The notes under the pieces are model-generated. The model saw only the letters and a program-made list of their open reading frames with translations. It was not told the DNA's origin and did not search any database. Position numbers and translations under genes: made by a program. From Agromyces mediolanus (GTDB taxonomy: Bacteria; Actinomycetota; Actinomycetes; Actinomycetales; Microbacteriaceae): DNA of 64,000 nucleotides. Positions 7,444 to 16,009 of the stretch are shown here, one piece after another. Positions within the stretch are counted from its first letter, which is position 1. Every line of letters begins with the position of its first letter. The stretch spans positions 296,884 to 360,883 of the forward strand of contig NZ_JAMBNX010000005.1 of assembly GCF_023715325.1 (NCBI RefSeq). Reading direction: 5' to 3'.

Positions 7444-8991
7444 TCAGCGGCGCGCGCGGACGGGGCGCAGCACGGTCCGCAGCACCGGGCCGAGCGGCGA
7501 GCGCGACACGGCGCGGCGCAGCCGCTGCAGCCGCGAGGGCGGCGTCGCCCGCCGTCGCTCCCGGGCGCGTTCGAGCTCGAGCGCCCACTTCGCCACGACG
7601 CGCTCCTCGTCGAAGTCGCGCGCGGCCTGCATCGCCCGCCGCCGCATCGCCGAGACCCGGGCGGCGGGCATCGCCTCGAGCCGCTGCACCGCGCGGGCGA
7701 GCCCCGCGACGTCGCCCTCCGGGACGAGGAAGCCGTTCCGCCCGTCGCGGATCAGATCGGCCGGGCCGTAGCGGATGTCGTACGCGATCGGCAGGCAGCC
7801 GGCCGCCATACTCTCGACGAGGACGAGGGGGAACCCCTCCGAACGGGACGTCAGCATCATGAACGACGCCCCGTCGAGGTGCTGCCTGGCCGCAGGGTCG
7901 TAGCCGTGCAGACGAACCCCCGGAGCATCCGCGGCGAGCGCCTCCACCTCGGCCCGGCACTCGCCGTCGCCGTAGACGTCGAGCCGCACGGGCGTCTCCC
8001 GGCCCTCGTTCGCGAGCGCCATCGCCCGCACCGCGTCCTGCACCCGCTTCCGTCGGGTGAGCGCGGCGAGCACGACGCCGCCGCTGCGCGGCCGCACGAT
8101 CGTCGGCGCCGCGCCCGCCCGCTCGGGGCGCGCGTTCGGGATGACCACGACGTTCGGGCGGTGGCCGACGAGCTCGGCCACCTCCTGCGCCTGCCGCCGC
8201 GACAGCAGCGCGACGAGGTCGAAGTCGTCGATGCGGTCGAACACCTCTCGCCGGGAGGCGCGGACCGGATGCGTCTCGCCGCCGCCCGAACGGTGCGAGG
8301 CGTGCACGACGTGCGCCGCCACCACGTGTGCGCGTCGATAGCCGAGCATGAACGGCGCGATCGTCTTGCTGTCGACGATCATGAAGCTGCGTTCGCCGGC
8401 GGTGAGCGCGTCGAGCCAGGCCGTGTACAGGTGCCAGATGCGCGCCCAGGAGCGCACCGGCTCGCCGCGCCCGTCGCAGAGCACGACCGAGCGCCCGCCG
8501 AGGACGCCGCGCTCCCGCGTGTCGCGCCGGTCGCTCAGCACGAGGCTGCCGTCAGGACGGAGGTGGTCGATCTGCAGCAGCCGGCCGGATGCGTCGTGCC
8601 GCAGCCGCGCCATGACGCGGTCGTCCCGGCGCAGCAGCTCGTCGGCATCGCCGTCGCCGAGCGGGGTGAAGGCGTCGCGGTCGAGGCGCAGCGAGCCGCC
8701 GGGCAGCGGGTGCTCGCGCAGCCACTCGTAGAGGTTCGTGAGACCGACCCCCTCGGCGAGGGCGCCGCGGGCGCGCAGCCCGGCCTCGAGCCCCGGCACA
8801 TCCGGGTGGGCGTCGAACGTCAGCACCTCGACCGGGGTGCCGCCGAGCCTCGCGAAGGAGGCGCAGCGGGCGAGCATCGCCTGCGTCATCCCGCCGTAGT
8901 CGCTCGGAATCGCCCAGGTCACCGCGAACTGCCGCCCCCGCGGCAGTCGCACGCGCGGCGTCGTCTGCACCGCCATCCCCCGATCGCTCAT
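7444..8991 (-). CDS. GT4-type glycosyltransferase (family 1 clan)
   Basis: A 515-residue GT-B fold glycosyltransferase. The C-terminal nucleotide-sugar domain carries EGFPLVLVESMAAGC near residue 388 followed by GRNGFLVPEGD, the hallmark of GT4 enzymes that use UDP- or GDP-sugars. The N-terminal acceptor domain begins after about 20 residues (YGGMTQAMLARCASF). The length and N-terminal layout resemble Gram-positive enzymes that glycosylate wall polymers or surface proteins (TagE/GtfA-like), so it may act on cell-wall glycopolymers; this is inference. No transmembrane segment is visible. The ATG is preceded by TAGCGT at leaderless spacing. Confidence 0.85.
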   Translation of the reverse strand: MSDRGMAVQTTPRVRLPRGRQFAVTWAIPSDYGGMTQAMLARCASFARLGGTPVEVLTFDAHPDVPGLEAGLRARGALAEGVGLTNLYEWLREHPLPGGSLRLDRDAFTPLGDGDADELLRRDDRVMARLRHDASGRLLQIDHLRPDGSLVLSDRRDTRERGVLGGRSVVLCDGRGEPVRSWARIWHLYTAWLDALTAGERSFMIVDSKTIAPFMLGYRRAHVVAAHVVHASHRSGGGETHPVRASRREVFDRIDDFDLVALLSRRQAQEVAELVGHRPNVVVIPNARPERAGAAPTIVRPRSGGVVLAALTRRKRVQDAVRAMALANEGRETPVRLDVYGDGECRAEVEALAADAPGVRLHGYDPAARQHLDGASFMMLTSRSEGFPLVLVESMAAGCLPIAYDIRYGPADLIRDGRNGFLVPEGDVAGLARAVQRLEAMPAARVSAMRRRAMQAARDFDEERVVAKWALELERARERRRATPPSRLQRLRRAVSRSPLGPVLRTVLRPVRARR

Positions 8992-8997
8992 GCGACG

Positions 8998-9003
8998 ACG
9001 CTA
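8998..9003 (-). promoter_or_regulatory. -10 box (TAGCGT) for the glycosyltransferase gene
   Basis: On the minus strand TAGCGT is followed by exactly six bases and the ATG at 8991. No ribosome-binding site is present between them. Confidence 0.55.
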
Positions 9004-9058
9004 ACCGGGGAGTCTGCGCGCGGGCTGGGGGACCGCCGGGAGCCCGGCGCCGGAGCGC

Positions 9059-10048
9059 TCAGAACCGCAGCGTCGTGAGGACGGCGAGGTGATCGCTCGC
9101 CCCGGCGGGCAGCACAGTGTTCCCGATGGGCGTGAGGCCGCGCTGGAAGAGGTGATCGATGCGCGCGACGGGGAACGCCGCAGGCCAGGTGAAGCCGAAC
9201 GACGGCTCCGACTGACCCGGCTCGCTCAGCGTGCGCCGGATTCCGGCGAGCGCCGGATCGGTGGATGCCGCGTTGAAGTCGCCGAGCGCGACCACCCGTT
9301 CGTTCTCGTCGCGGTCGATGACGGCGGAGAGCTCGTCGAGCATGGTGTCGCGGTCGGACTGCGCACCCGGTCGCAGCGACGCGGCGTGCACGACGTAGAC
9401 GCTGACGAGCCCCGCGGGCGCGGAGATGTCGACGGTGAGCGCCCGGTTCCAGCCGAGGCCGAGCTCGAGCGGTCGCGCGTTCGAGATCGGCGACGTGCTC
9501 CAGATGCCGACGGTGCCCACCCCGTAGGAGTACGGATGGCTCGCTTCGAGCGCGGCATCCGCCTGCGCCCTGGCGTCGCCCTCGAGCTCGGTGAGCGCGA
9601 TCACGTCGGCGCCGGCGGCGGCGAGCGTCGCGGCCGAGTCGGCGGCCGTCCCCGAGAGCGCCTCGACGTTCTGGCTCGCGAAGACGAGCTCGGCCGGCGC
9701 GTCGGCCGCGTCCGCCGCGACCGTGGCGCCGTCCCCGGGCAGCCACGCGAACGACGGACCGACGGCGAACGCCCAGGCGAGCACGGGCACGAGTGCGACG
9801 AGCCAGGTGCGACCGCGCACCACGAGGGCGGCGATGAGGAGGGGGACGAGCAGCAGGCCGAACCAGGGCAGCGCGGTCGACACCGCCGACCCGACGAATC
9901 CGGGCACGAGCCCGAGCAGCACGACCGCGGTGAACGCGAGCGACAGCACGACGACGGCGCGCCGACGGCCCAGGTGTCGCCGGACGCCGGGCGTCCGGGC
10001 AGGGTCGGCGGCCGACGTGGCTCGGCGTGGGGGAAGCGTGCGCGTCAT
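9059..10048 (-). CDS. Membrane-anchored endonuclease/exonuclease/phosphatase-fold protein
   Basis: A 329-residue protein. Residues 1-110 hold three transmembrane helices; the remaining part is an EEP (DNase I-like) domain presumably facing outside. Motifs in order: FASQNVEALSG, ALTELEGD (metal-binding Glu), VVALGDFNAAS (GDFN) and ASDHLAVLTTL (catalytic SDH). Proteins of this layout in actinobacteria are annotated as EEP-family membrane hydrolases; the substrate may be a nucleic acid, a phospholipid or a phosphoinositide. The start was placed at MTRTLPPRR; the in-frame extension upstream overlaps the divergent helicase gene. Confidence 0.85.
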   Translation of the reverse strand: MTRTLPPRRATSAADPARTPGVRRHLGRRRAVVVLSLAFTAVVLLGLVPGFVGSAVSTALPWFGLLLVPLLIAALVVRGRTWLVALVPVLAWAFAVGPSFAWLPGDGATVAADAADAPAELVFASQNVEALSGTAADSAATLAAAGADVIALTELEGDARAQADAALEASHPYSYGVGTVGIWSTSPISNARPLELGLGWNRALTVDISAPAGLVSVYVVHAASLRPGAQSDRDTMLDELSAVIDRDENERVVALGDFNAASTDPALAGIRRTLSEPGQSEPSFGFTWPAAFPVARIDHLFQRGLTPIGNTVLPAGASDHLAVLTTLRF

Positions 10049-10125
10049 AGTGAGGATCGGCCGTGGGGACCTGGCTCCGACCGTACCGCCTGGAGCTGCA
10101 CAGGCGCTGGACATCGTGCGAGGAC

Positions 10126-10131
10126 TACCCT
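10126..10131 (+). promoter_or_regulatory. -10 box (TACCCT) for the DEAD-box helicase gene
   Basis: TACCCT ends five bases before the GTG at 10137. The intervening GGAGC may act as a weak ribosome-binding site on a very short leader, or the transcript may be leaderless. Confidence 0.5.
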
Positions 10132-10136
10132 GGAGC

Positions 10137-12098
10137 GTGACCTCAGACGACTTCCCGACGCCCGACCCGGCCGACGCAGCGCCCACCGCCGGTGCTGCCG
10201 AGGCGACGGAGCCCGCCGTCGACGCCCCCACCGACGCGCAGTCCGCGACGCCGGCAGACGCTTCCACCGAACCGCCCGCACCGTCCGGCTTCGCCGCCCT
10301 CGGCCTCGACGGCGCGGTGCTCGCCGCGCTCGACGACGTCGGCTACGAGACGCCCTCCGCCATCCAGGCCGCCACGATCCCGCTGCTCCTCGAGGGCCGC
10401 GACGTCGTCGGCCTCGCCCAGACCGGCACCGGCAAGACGGCCGCGTTCGCGCTGCCCATCCTCGCCCGCCTCGACCTCGACGTGCGTGAACCGCAGGCGC
10501 TCGTGCTCGCGCCGACCCGGGAGCTCGCGCTCCAGGTCTGCGAGGCGTTCGAGCGCTACGCCGCACATCTGCCCGGCGTGCACATCCTGCCCGTCTACGG
10601 CGGGCAGGGCTACGGCGTGCAGCTCTCGGCGCTGCGCCGCGGCGTGCACGTCGTCGTCGGCACGCCCGGCCGCATCATGGACCACCTCGACCGCGGCACG
10701 CTCGACCTCTCGGGCATCCGCTACCTCGTGCTCGACGAGGCCGACGAGATGCTGCGCATGGGCTTCGCCGAGGACGTCGAGTCGATCCTCGCCGACACCC
10801 CCGACGACAAGCAGGTCGCGCTGTTCTCGGCCACGATGCCCGCGACGATCCGGCGGATGTCGCAGCAGTACCTGCACGACCCCGAGGAGGTGCGCGTCGC
10901 CGCGAAGACCCAGACCTCGGCCAACATCACCCAGCGCCACCTCGTCGTCTCGCACACGCAGAAGCTCGACGCCCTCACCCGCATCCTCGAGGTCGAGAAC
11001 TTCGAGGGCATGATCGTGTTCGTCCGCACGAAGAACGCCACCGAGGAACTCGCCGAGAAGCTGCGCGCCCGCGGCTTCTCCGCCGCGGCGATCAACGGCG
11101 ACCTCGCCCAGGCCCAGCGGGAGCGCACGGTCGAGCAGCTGAAGTCGGGCGCACTCGACATTCTGGTCGCGACGGATGTCGCGGCGCGCGGCCTCGACGT
11201 GGACCGCATCAGCCACGTCGTGAACTACGACATCCCGACCGACTCCGAGCCGTACGTGCACCGCATCGGCCGCACCGGCCGCGCCGGCCGCACGGGCGAC
11301 GCGATCAGCTTCGTGACGCCCCGCGAGCGTGGGCTCCTCGCCCGCATCGAGAAGGCCACGCGGCAGCCGATCGCGCAGATGCCGCTGCCGAGCGTCGACG
11401 AGGTGAACGAGACCCGGCTCACGCGCTTCGACGACCGGATCACCGCGGCGCTCGACGAGACCGCCCGCATCGAGCGCTTCCGCGACATCATCGCCCACTA
11501 CGTGCGCCATCACGACGTGCCCGAGGTCGACGTGGCCGCCGCGCTCGCCGTGGTCGGGCAGGGCGACTCGCCGCTGCTGCTGGAGCCCGACCCCGAGCCC
11601 CGCTTCGAGCGCGGCCGACGGGACGACGACCGGCGCGGCCGGGACGACCGCGGACGTGACCGCCGCGACCGGGACGAGCACGACGGCGGCCGGGAGCGGC
11701 CCGATCGGCGTCGCCGCAGCGATGCCGGCGAGCTGCGCAGCTACCGCATCGCGGTGGGACGCCGGCACCGGGTGGAGCCGCGGCAGATCGTCGGCGCGCT
11801 CGCGAACGAGGGCGGCCTCCGCCGCGAGGACTTCGGACGCATCCAGATCCGCGGCGACTTCTCGCTCGTGGAGCTGCCCGCCGAGCTGCCGCGCGACGTG
11901 ATGGATCGGCTCGAGGGAACCCGCATCTCGGGTCGACTGATCGAGCTTCGGCCCGATCGCGGCGGCCCGCAGCGCTTCGACCGCGACGCGGATCGGGGCC
12001 GGCGCCGCGACGACGACCGCGGAAACCGGCGGGACGACGAGCGGAGCGGCCCGCCCGCGCGGAAGCCGCGCCACAGCTCCCGCCGCGCCGAGGACTGA
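10137..12098 (+). CDS. deaD: DEAD-box ATP-dependent RNA helicase (DeaD/CsdA-like)
   Basis: A 653-residue RNA helicase that unwinds structured RNA in ribosome assembly and cold adaptation. After an acidic/Ala-Pro tail (1-45) come the Q motif (GFAALGL...TPSAIQ), Walker A AQTGTGKT near 94, PTRELA, GTPGR, DEAD near 200, SAT, then the second RecA domain with VATDVAARGLDVDRI and HRIGRTGRAGRTG. An Arg/Asp-rich linker (about 490-530) leads into a DbpA-type RNA-binding domain (SYRIAVGRRHRVEPRQIVGA, about 535-608) and a basic tail. This full layout is typical of actinobacterial DeaD. The start GTG was chosen over an upstream in-frame region that lies opposite the EEP gene. Confidence 0.93.
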   Translation: MTSDDFPTPDPADAAPTAGAAEATEPAVDAPTDAQSATPADASTEPPAPSGFAALGLDGAVLAALDDVGYETPSAIQAATIPLLLEGRDVVGLAQTGTGKTAAFALPILARLDLDVREPQALVLAPTRELALQVCEAFERYAAHLPGVHILPVYGGQGYGVQLSALRRGVHVVVGTPGRIMDHLDRGTLDLSGIRYLVLDEADEMLRMGFAEDVESILADTPDDKQVALFSATMPATIRRMSQQYLHDPEEVRVAAKTQTSANITQRHLVVSHTQKLDALTRILEVENFEGMIVFVRTKNATEELAEKLRARGFSAAAINGDLAQAQRERTVEQLKSGALDILVATDVAARGLDVDRISHVVNYDIPTDSEPYVHRIGRTGRAGRTGDAISFVTPRERGLLARIEKATRQPIAQMPLPSVDEVNETRLTRFDDRITAALDETARIERFRDIIAHYVRHHDVPEVDVAAALAVVGQGDSPLLLEPDPEPRFERGRRDDDRRGRDDRGRDRRDRDEHDGGRERPDRRRRSDAGELRSYRIAVGRRHRVEPRQIVGALANEGGLRREDFGRIQIRGDFSLVELPAELPRDVMDRLEGTRISGRLIELRPDRGGPQRFDRDADRGRRRDDDRGNRRDDERSGPPARKPRHSSRRAED

Positions 12099-12121
12099 CC
12101 CGCCACCCTCTGCAGAATCCA

Positions 12122-12155
12122 GAGTTGCCCGACTTTCATGAAAGTCGGGCAACTC
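12122..12155. repeat. Long perfect palindrome, copy 1 of the TTGCCCGACTTTCA family
   Basis: A 34-base perfect palindrome with no loop, half-site GAGTTGCCCGACTTTCA centred on 12138/12139. It begins 24 bases after the helicase stop. The same core occurs at 24848, 24891, 30915 and 48613. It could act as a strong hairpin terminator or mRNA 3' stabiliser or as a REP-like element; no T-run follows. Confidence 0.9.
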
Positions 12156-12548
12156 GGGGTGGGGGGCCGTGCTGGGCCGGCGGGCGCGGGTGCTGGGAGC
12201 CCCCGGGCTCGGGGCCCGGGGGTCGCCGCCGGAGCAGGCTCTCGCGGCGAGCGGGCGCACAGGATCGGGGGATCCGCCATGCGCCCGCCTCAGCAGAGAG
12301 ACGGCCCGCCCCGCCGAACATGACGCGGCGGTCCCTGCGAATCCCCTGGGCGCCGCGAGCGGTCCGAGCGGCGAGGTCGCGCAAACGGCGCTCGGGCGGG
12401 CGGCTGTGCGACCGCGTGTTGCGTCGTGTTGCCCCGTGCGTCGGCGGGGGCTCGCGGGCGCTCCCTGCCGCCCCTACCGTCGTCGAGGACGGCTCGAACG
12501 GGTCGGCGACGCGCCTCCGACCGGGCGTGCGAACGGGGGAGGCGCGGC
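12156..12548 (+). other. Non-coding stretch upstream of the LLM monooxygenase gene
   Basis: About 390 bases without a convincing gene; the open frames here are arginine/proline-rich noise. A TACCGT at 12475-12480 could be the -10 box for the following gene, giving a leader of about 60 bases. I see no riboswitch, tRNA or known structured RNA. Confidence 0.5.
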
Positions 12549-13940
12549 ATGACGAGGCTCATCATCGGCGCCATGGTGCGGGCGCTCGGCGCCTACCCCT
12601 CGGGCTGGCGCTACCCGGGCGCGCACCGCGACCCCAGGGGTGACGCGGGGGTGCTCCGCCTGACCGCACGCCTCGCCGAGCGTGCCCGGCTCGACCACCT
12701 CTTCTTCGGCGACTGGCTCTCGACCGGGCCGGAGCTCGCGCACCGCGACCCGTACCTCCTCGCCCGCGTCGACCCGCTCTCCGCCGTCGCGCACCTCGCG
12801 GCGGTCACCGAGCGCATCGGGCTCATCGCGACCGTCGACTCGAGCTACGCCGACGCGTACTCGGTCGCCCGGGCGACCGCGTCGATCGACCTCCTCTCCG
12901 GAGGCCGGCTGGGACTGAACCTCGTCACGACCGCCGATTCCCGGGCGGCCGGCAACCACGGTCTCGATGCCGAGCGGGTGCACCCGAGCCGGTACGAGCG
13001 CGCGGTCGAGTTCGAGACGGTGCTGAAGCGGCTCTGGGACTCCTTCGACGACGACGCGATCGTCGCGGATGCCTCGACCGGCGACTTCCTCGACCCGGAC
13101 GGCCTGCACGAGGCGCGCTTCCGCGGGGCCCATCTGCGCGTCGACGGCGCGCTGAACGCCGTGCGGCCGGTGCAGGGGCATCCGCCGATCGTCCGCTCCG
13201 GCGCCTCGCCCGCGTCGCGACTGCTCGCCGCCCGCAGCGCCGATCTCGCACTCGTCGCCGCCGACGACCTCTCCCACGCCGTCGCGGTCCGCGAGGAGCT
13301 GCGGGCCCTCGCCTTCGAGTCCGGCCGCGACGACCGCACGCTGAAGGTGATCGCCCCGGTGCTGCCGATCGTCGCCGAGACCCGGGCCGGGGCGCAGGCG
13401 ATCGCGGACGAGCTGTCGGAGCTCGTCCGGCTCGTCGACGACTGGCCCGACGGCCCGCCGCCGGGGTTCCCCGCCGAGCGCTCGCTCGCGAGCCTCTCGC
13501 CGCTCGTCGGCGTCGACCTGCAGGGCGTCTCGCCCGACCTCGCGGTCACGCCGACGATCGCGGCGCAGTTCGGCCAGGCGGGGCATCAGCTCGTCGAGAT
13601 CGTCGCCGAGCGGACGGGCCGCACGCCGGCGGGGTTCCGCCCGCCGACCTTGCGCCATCTCGTGGTCGCCGCGGCGGTGACGGCGCCGATCATCGTGGGC
13701 ACCGCCGAGGACGTCGCGGCCGAGTTCGAGGCCTGGGGCGAGGCGGGCGCGGTCGACGGCTTCAACGTGCTCTCCGCGGTGCAACCGGCCCAGTTCGAGG
13801 CGTTCGCCTCGCTCGTCGCCCCCGAGCTGCAGCGCCGCGGGCTGCTGCCGCGGGCGTACGAGGGGGCCACGCTGCGCGAGCACCTCGGACTCGCCCGACC
13901 CGACGGCGTGCACACCGCCCTCGGCGCCCTGCACGGCTGA
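12549..13940 (+). CDS. LLM-class flavin-dependent monooxygenase (NtaA/SnaA/DszA group)
   Basis: A 463-residue bacterial-luciferase-like TIM-barrel enzyme that uses FMNH2 and oxygen, with reductant supplied by a separate flavin reductase. Visible signatures are the N-terminal GAMVRALGAYPSGWRYPGAH, LDHLFFGDWLS, SGGRLGLNLVTTADSRAAGN and the substrate-side segment HPPIVRSGASPASRLLAA. The length and motifs match the NtaA/SnaA/DmoA subgroup that degrades chelators, organosulfur compounds or alkanes. The ATG follows GGGGGAGG. It stands alone, without a reductase or transporter beside it, so the substrate cannot be deduced. Confidence 0.88.
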   Translation: MTRLIIGAMVRALGAYPSGWRYPGAHRDPRGDAGVLRLTARLAERARLDHLFFGDWLSTGPELAHRDPYLLARVDPLSAVAHLAAVTERIGLIATVDSSYADAYSVARATASIDLLSGGRLGLNLVTTADSRAAGNHGLDAERVHPSRYERAVEFETVLKRLWDSFDDDAIVADASTGDFLDPDGLHEARFRGAHLRVDGALNAVRPVQGHPPIVRSGASPASRLLAARSADLALVAADDLSHAVAVREELRALAFESGRDDRTLKVIAPVLPIVAETRAGAQAIADELSELVRLVDDWPDGPPPGFPAERSLASLSPLVGVDLQGVSPDLAVTPTIAAQFGQAGHQLVEIVAERTGRTPAGFRPPTLRHLVVAAAVTAPIIVGTAEDVAAEFEAWGEAGAVDGFNVLSAVQPAQFEAFASLVAPELQRRGLLPRAYEGATLREHLGLARPDGVHTALGALHG

Positions 13941-14017
13941 GCGGGCAGCGCGTGACGCCGTATGACGCCGCGTTCCGGTGTGTGACCGGAGCGCTGGCGG
14001 GGGCGGTCCGGCGGTCG

Positions 14018-14023
14018 TAGCGT
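14018..14023 (+). promoter_or_regulatory. -10 box (TAGCGT) for the desulfurase-like gene
   Basis: TAGCGT is followed by exactly six bases and the ATG at 14030; a leaderless arrangement that supports this start. Confidence 0.55.
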
Positions 14024-14029
14024 CGCCGC

Positions 14030-15358
14030 ATGACTGGAGCGAGCACGGTGACGGAGCGGAAGGCGCGGGCGATGGAGACCCGCCCCATGCCGCTCGCCGA
14101 GCTCGCCGACCGCGGCCTCGTCGTCCCCGTCCTCGGGGGCGATCGCGTCGCGCACACGAACCTCGACCTGGCGGCCTCCGCGCCGCCGCTCGTCGCGGTG
14201 GCGCAGCACGTTGCCGAGATCACGCCCTGGTACTCGAGCGTGCATCGGGGCACCGGCTACGCCTCCGAGCTCGCGACGGAACTCGTCGAGGGGTCCCGCG
14301 CGGCCGTCGCGCGGCACGTCGGCGCCCGCGACGGCGATGTCGTCGTCTTCACCCGGAACACCACCGACGCGCTCAACCTGCTCGCGAGCGCGGTGCCGGG
14401 CGACGTCGTGGTGCTCGACGTCGAGCACCACGCGAACCTGCTGCCGTGGCGGAACCGCCGCGTCGTCGTCGCGCAGCCGAGCCTGGAGGCCACCCTGCGC
14501 GCCCTCGAGGCGGAGCTCGCCCGCCGCTCCGCCGCGCTCCTCACCGTCACCGGGGCGTCAAATGTGACGGGTGAACTGCTGCCGATCGAGCGGCTCGCCG
14601 AGCTCGCCCACGCGCACGGCGCCCGGCTCGCGGTGGATGCCGCGCAGCTCCTGCCGCACCGGCGCGTCTCGCTCACCGAGTCCGGGGCCGACTACCTCGC
14701 CTTCTCCGGGCACAAGGCGTATGCCCCGTACGGCGCCGGGGCGCTCGTCGGCCGGGCCGACTGGCTCGACCGGGCGGCGCCGTACCTCGCGGGCGGCGGG
14801 GCGGTGGCGGCGGTCGCGCTCGACGCAGTGGCGTGGCGCACGGGCTCCGAGCGGCATGAGGCCGGCACGCCGAACGTGCTCGGCGCCGCCGCGATCGCCG
14901 CGGCCCTCGCCGAGTTCGAGCGGCTCGGGGAGCCGGCGCGGGCCGCGCACGAACGGGCGCTGACCGAGCGCTTGACGGCCGGGGTCGAGCGGGTCCCGGG
15001 GGTACGCCGGATCCGGGCGTTCGAGGATGCCCCGGACGCGCTCGGCATCGTCACGCTCGAGCTGGAGCGGGGCTCGGTCGGGCTGCTCGCCGCGGCGCTC
15101 TCCGCCGAGCACGGCGTCTCGGTGCGGGCCGGGCGCTTCTGCGCCCACCCGCTCTTCGACCGCGTCGCGAGCCGAGCGAACGGTCTGCGCGCGAGCGTCG
15201 GCCTCGGCACGGGGGCGGCCGAGATCGACCGTTTCCTCGCCGCGCTCGAGCGGCTCGTCGCCGAGGGACCCCGCGCGAAGTACCGCCGCACCCCCGACGG
15301 CTGGAAGCCGGTCTCCGACGACCGCCCGCGCCCGGCCCTGCTGCACCGCGCCGGCTGA
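14030..15358 (+). CDS. Class V aminotransferase, SufS-like cysteine desulfurase
   Basis: A 442-residue PLP enzyme. The PLP lysine is K229 in SGHKAYAPYGAG, and a catalytic-type cysteine, C371, sits in VRAGRFCAHPLF, equivalent to the RxGxxCA segment of SufS/CsdA. These enzymes remove sulfur from cysteine as a persulfide for Fe-S cluster or cofactor assembly. The first 20 residues (MTGASTVTERKARAMETRPM) look poorly conserved, so translation might begin at an internal Met, but the leaderless promoter supports the first ATG. No suf genes are nearby, so it may be an accessory desulfurase rather than the housekeeping SufS. Confidence 0.82.
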   Translation: MTGASTVTERKARAMETRPMPLAELADRGLVVPVLGGDRVAHTNLDLAASAPPLVAVAQHVAEITPWYSSVHRGTGYASELATELVEGSRAAVARHVGARDGDVVVFTRNTTDALNLLASAVPGDVVVLDVEHHANLLPWRNRRVVVAQPSLEATLRALEAELARRSAALLTVTGASNVTGELLPIERLAELAHAHGARLAVDAAQLLPHRRVSLTESGADYLAFSGHKAYAPYGAGALVGRADWLDRAAPYLAGGGAVAAVALDAVAWRTGSERHEAGTPNVLGAAAIAAALAEFERLGEPARAAHERALTERLTAGVERVPGVRRIRAFEDAPDALGIVTLELERGSVGLLAAALSAEHGVSVRAGRFCAHPLFDRVASRANGLRASVGLGTGAAEIDRFLAALERLVAEGPRAKYRRTPDGWKPVSDDRPRPALLHRAG

Positions 15359-15435
15359 GCCGCCCGACCGAGGAGCGGGGTCGGGCGTTCGGTCCCGCGC
15401 TCCGGGCGTAGGGTGGCTGGGTCGGAGGGAGAGGG

Positions 15436-15927
15436 ATGCGCGCGCTCAGCGAGGCGGAGATCCGCGGCTCGTTCGTGAACGCCACGCCGGCCGAGCTCGA
15501 GCGGTTCGAGCTGCCCATCGAGGTGCTCGTCGCCGAGTGGGAACGACTCGACGCGCTCGCGTGGCGCGATCGCCGCGCTCGGCGTCTCGGCTACCTCGTG
15601 ACCATCATCGACGACGAGCCGGTCGGCGTGGTGCTCCGGGCGGCCGAGAGCACGATGTCCCGTCACCGGGCGGCGATCTGCACCCTCTGCCACACTCAGC
15701 AGCCGGCCGACCAGGTGGCGCTCTTCTCCGCTCGGCGGGCCGGACCGGCCGGGGAGAACGGCGACTCGCTCGGCGCCTACGTGTGCGCCGATCTCTCCTG
15801 CCAGGAGAACGTGCGGCTGCACGCGCCGCTCGCGCCAGCCGAGGTCCGCGACGGCTGGCAGGCGCTGCGCCGCATCGAGGGGCTGGCCACGCGCACCCGC
15901 GCCTTCGTGGCGGACGTGCGCGGCTGA
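15436..15927 (+). CDS. FBP-domain protein with treble-clef zinc finger (EF-G-binding type)
   Basis: A 163-residue protein matching the FBP (FusB-like/EF-G-binding) family: helical N-terminal half (MRALSEAEIRGSFVNATPAE), then a four-cysteine treble clef CTLC (C82, C85) and CADLSC (C117, C122) around residues 80-125. In staphylococci FusB binds elongation factor G and releases it from stalled ribosomes; in actinobacteria the role is not established. ATG follows GGAGGGAGAGGG, a strong ribosome-binding site, and a TAGGGT box lies about 27 bases upstream. Cytoplasmic. Confidence 0.8.
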   Translation: MRALSEAEIRGSFVNATPAELERFELPIEVLVAEWERLDALAWRDRRARRLGYLVTIIDDEPVGVVLRAAESTMSRHRAAICTLCHTQQPADQVALFSARRAGPAGENGDSLGAYVCADLSCQENVRLHAPLAPAEVRDGWQALRRIEGLATRTRAFVADVRG

Positions 15928-16009
15928 GGCATCCGCCGCTCGGGCTCTGCTACGGTACTGGCGTACCGCATCGCGTGGCGGCCTCCCTTCTCTCGTTCCC
16001 TCTGGAGGC

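Noticed and set aside
12122..12155. Palindromes as classical rho-independent terminators
   Set aside because: Not fully rejected, but no T-run follows any copy and there is no loop, so they are listed as repeats rather than terminators.
12156..12548. Riboswitch or small protein gene upstream of the LLM monooxygenase
   Set aside because: No recognisable aptamer sequence, and frames in this stretch are Arg/Pro-rich without start context.
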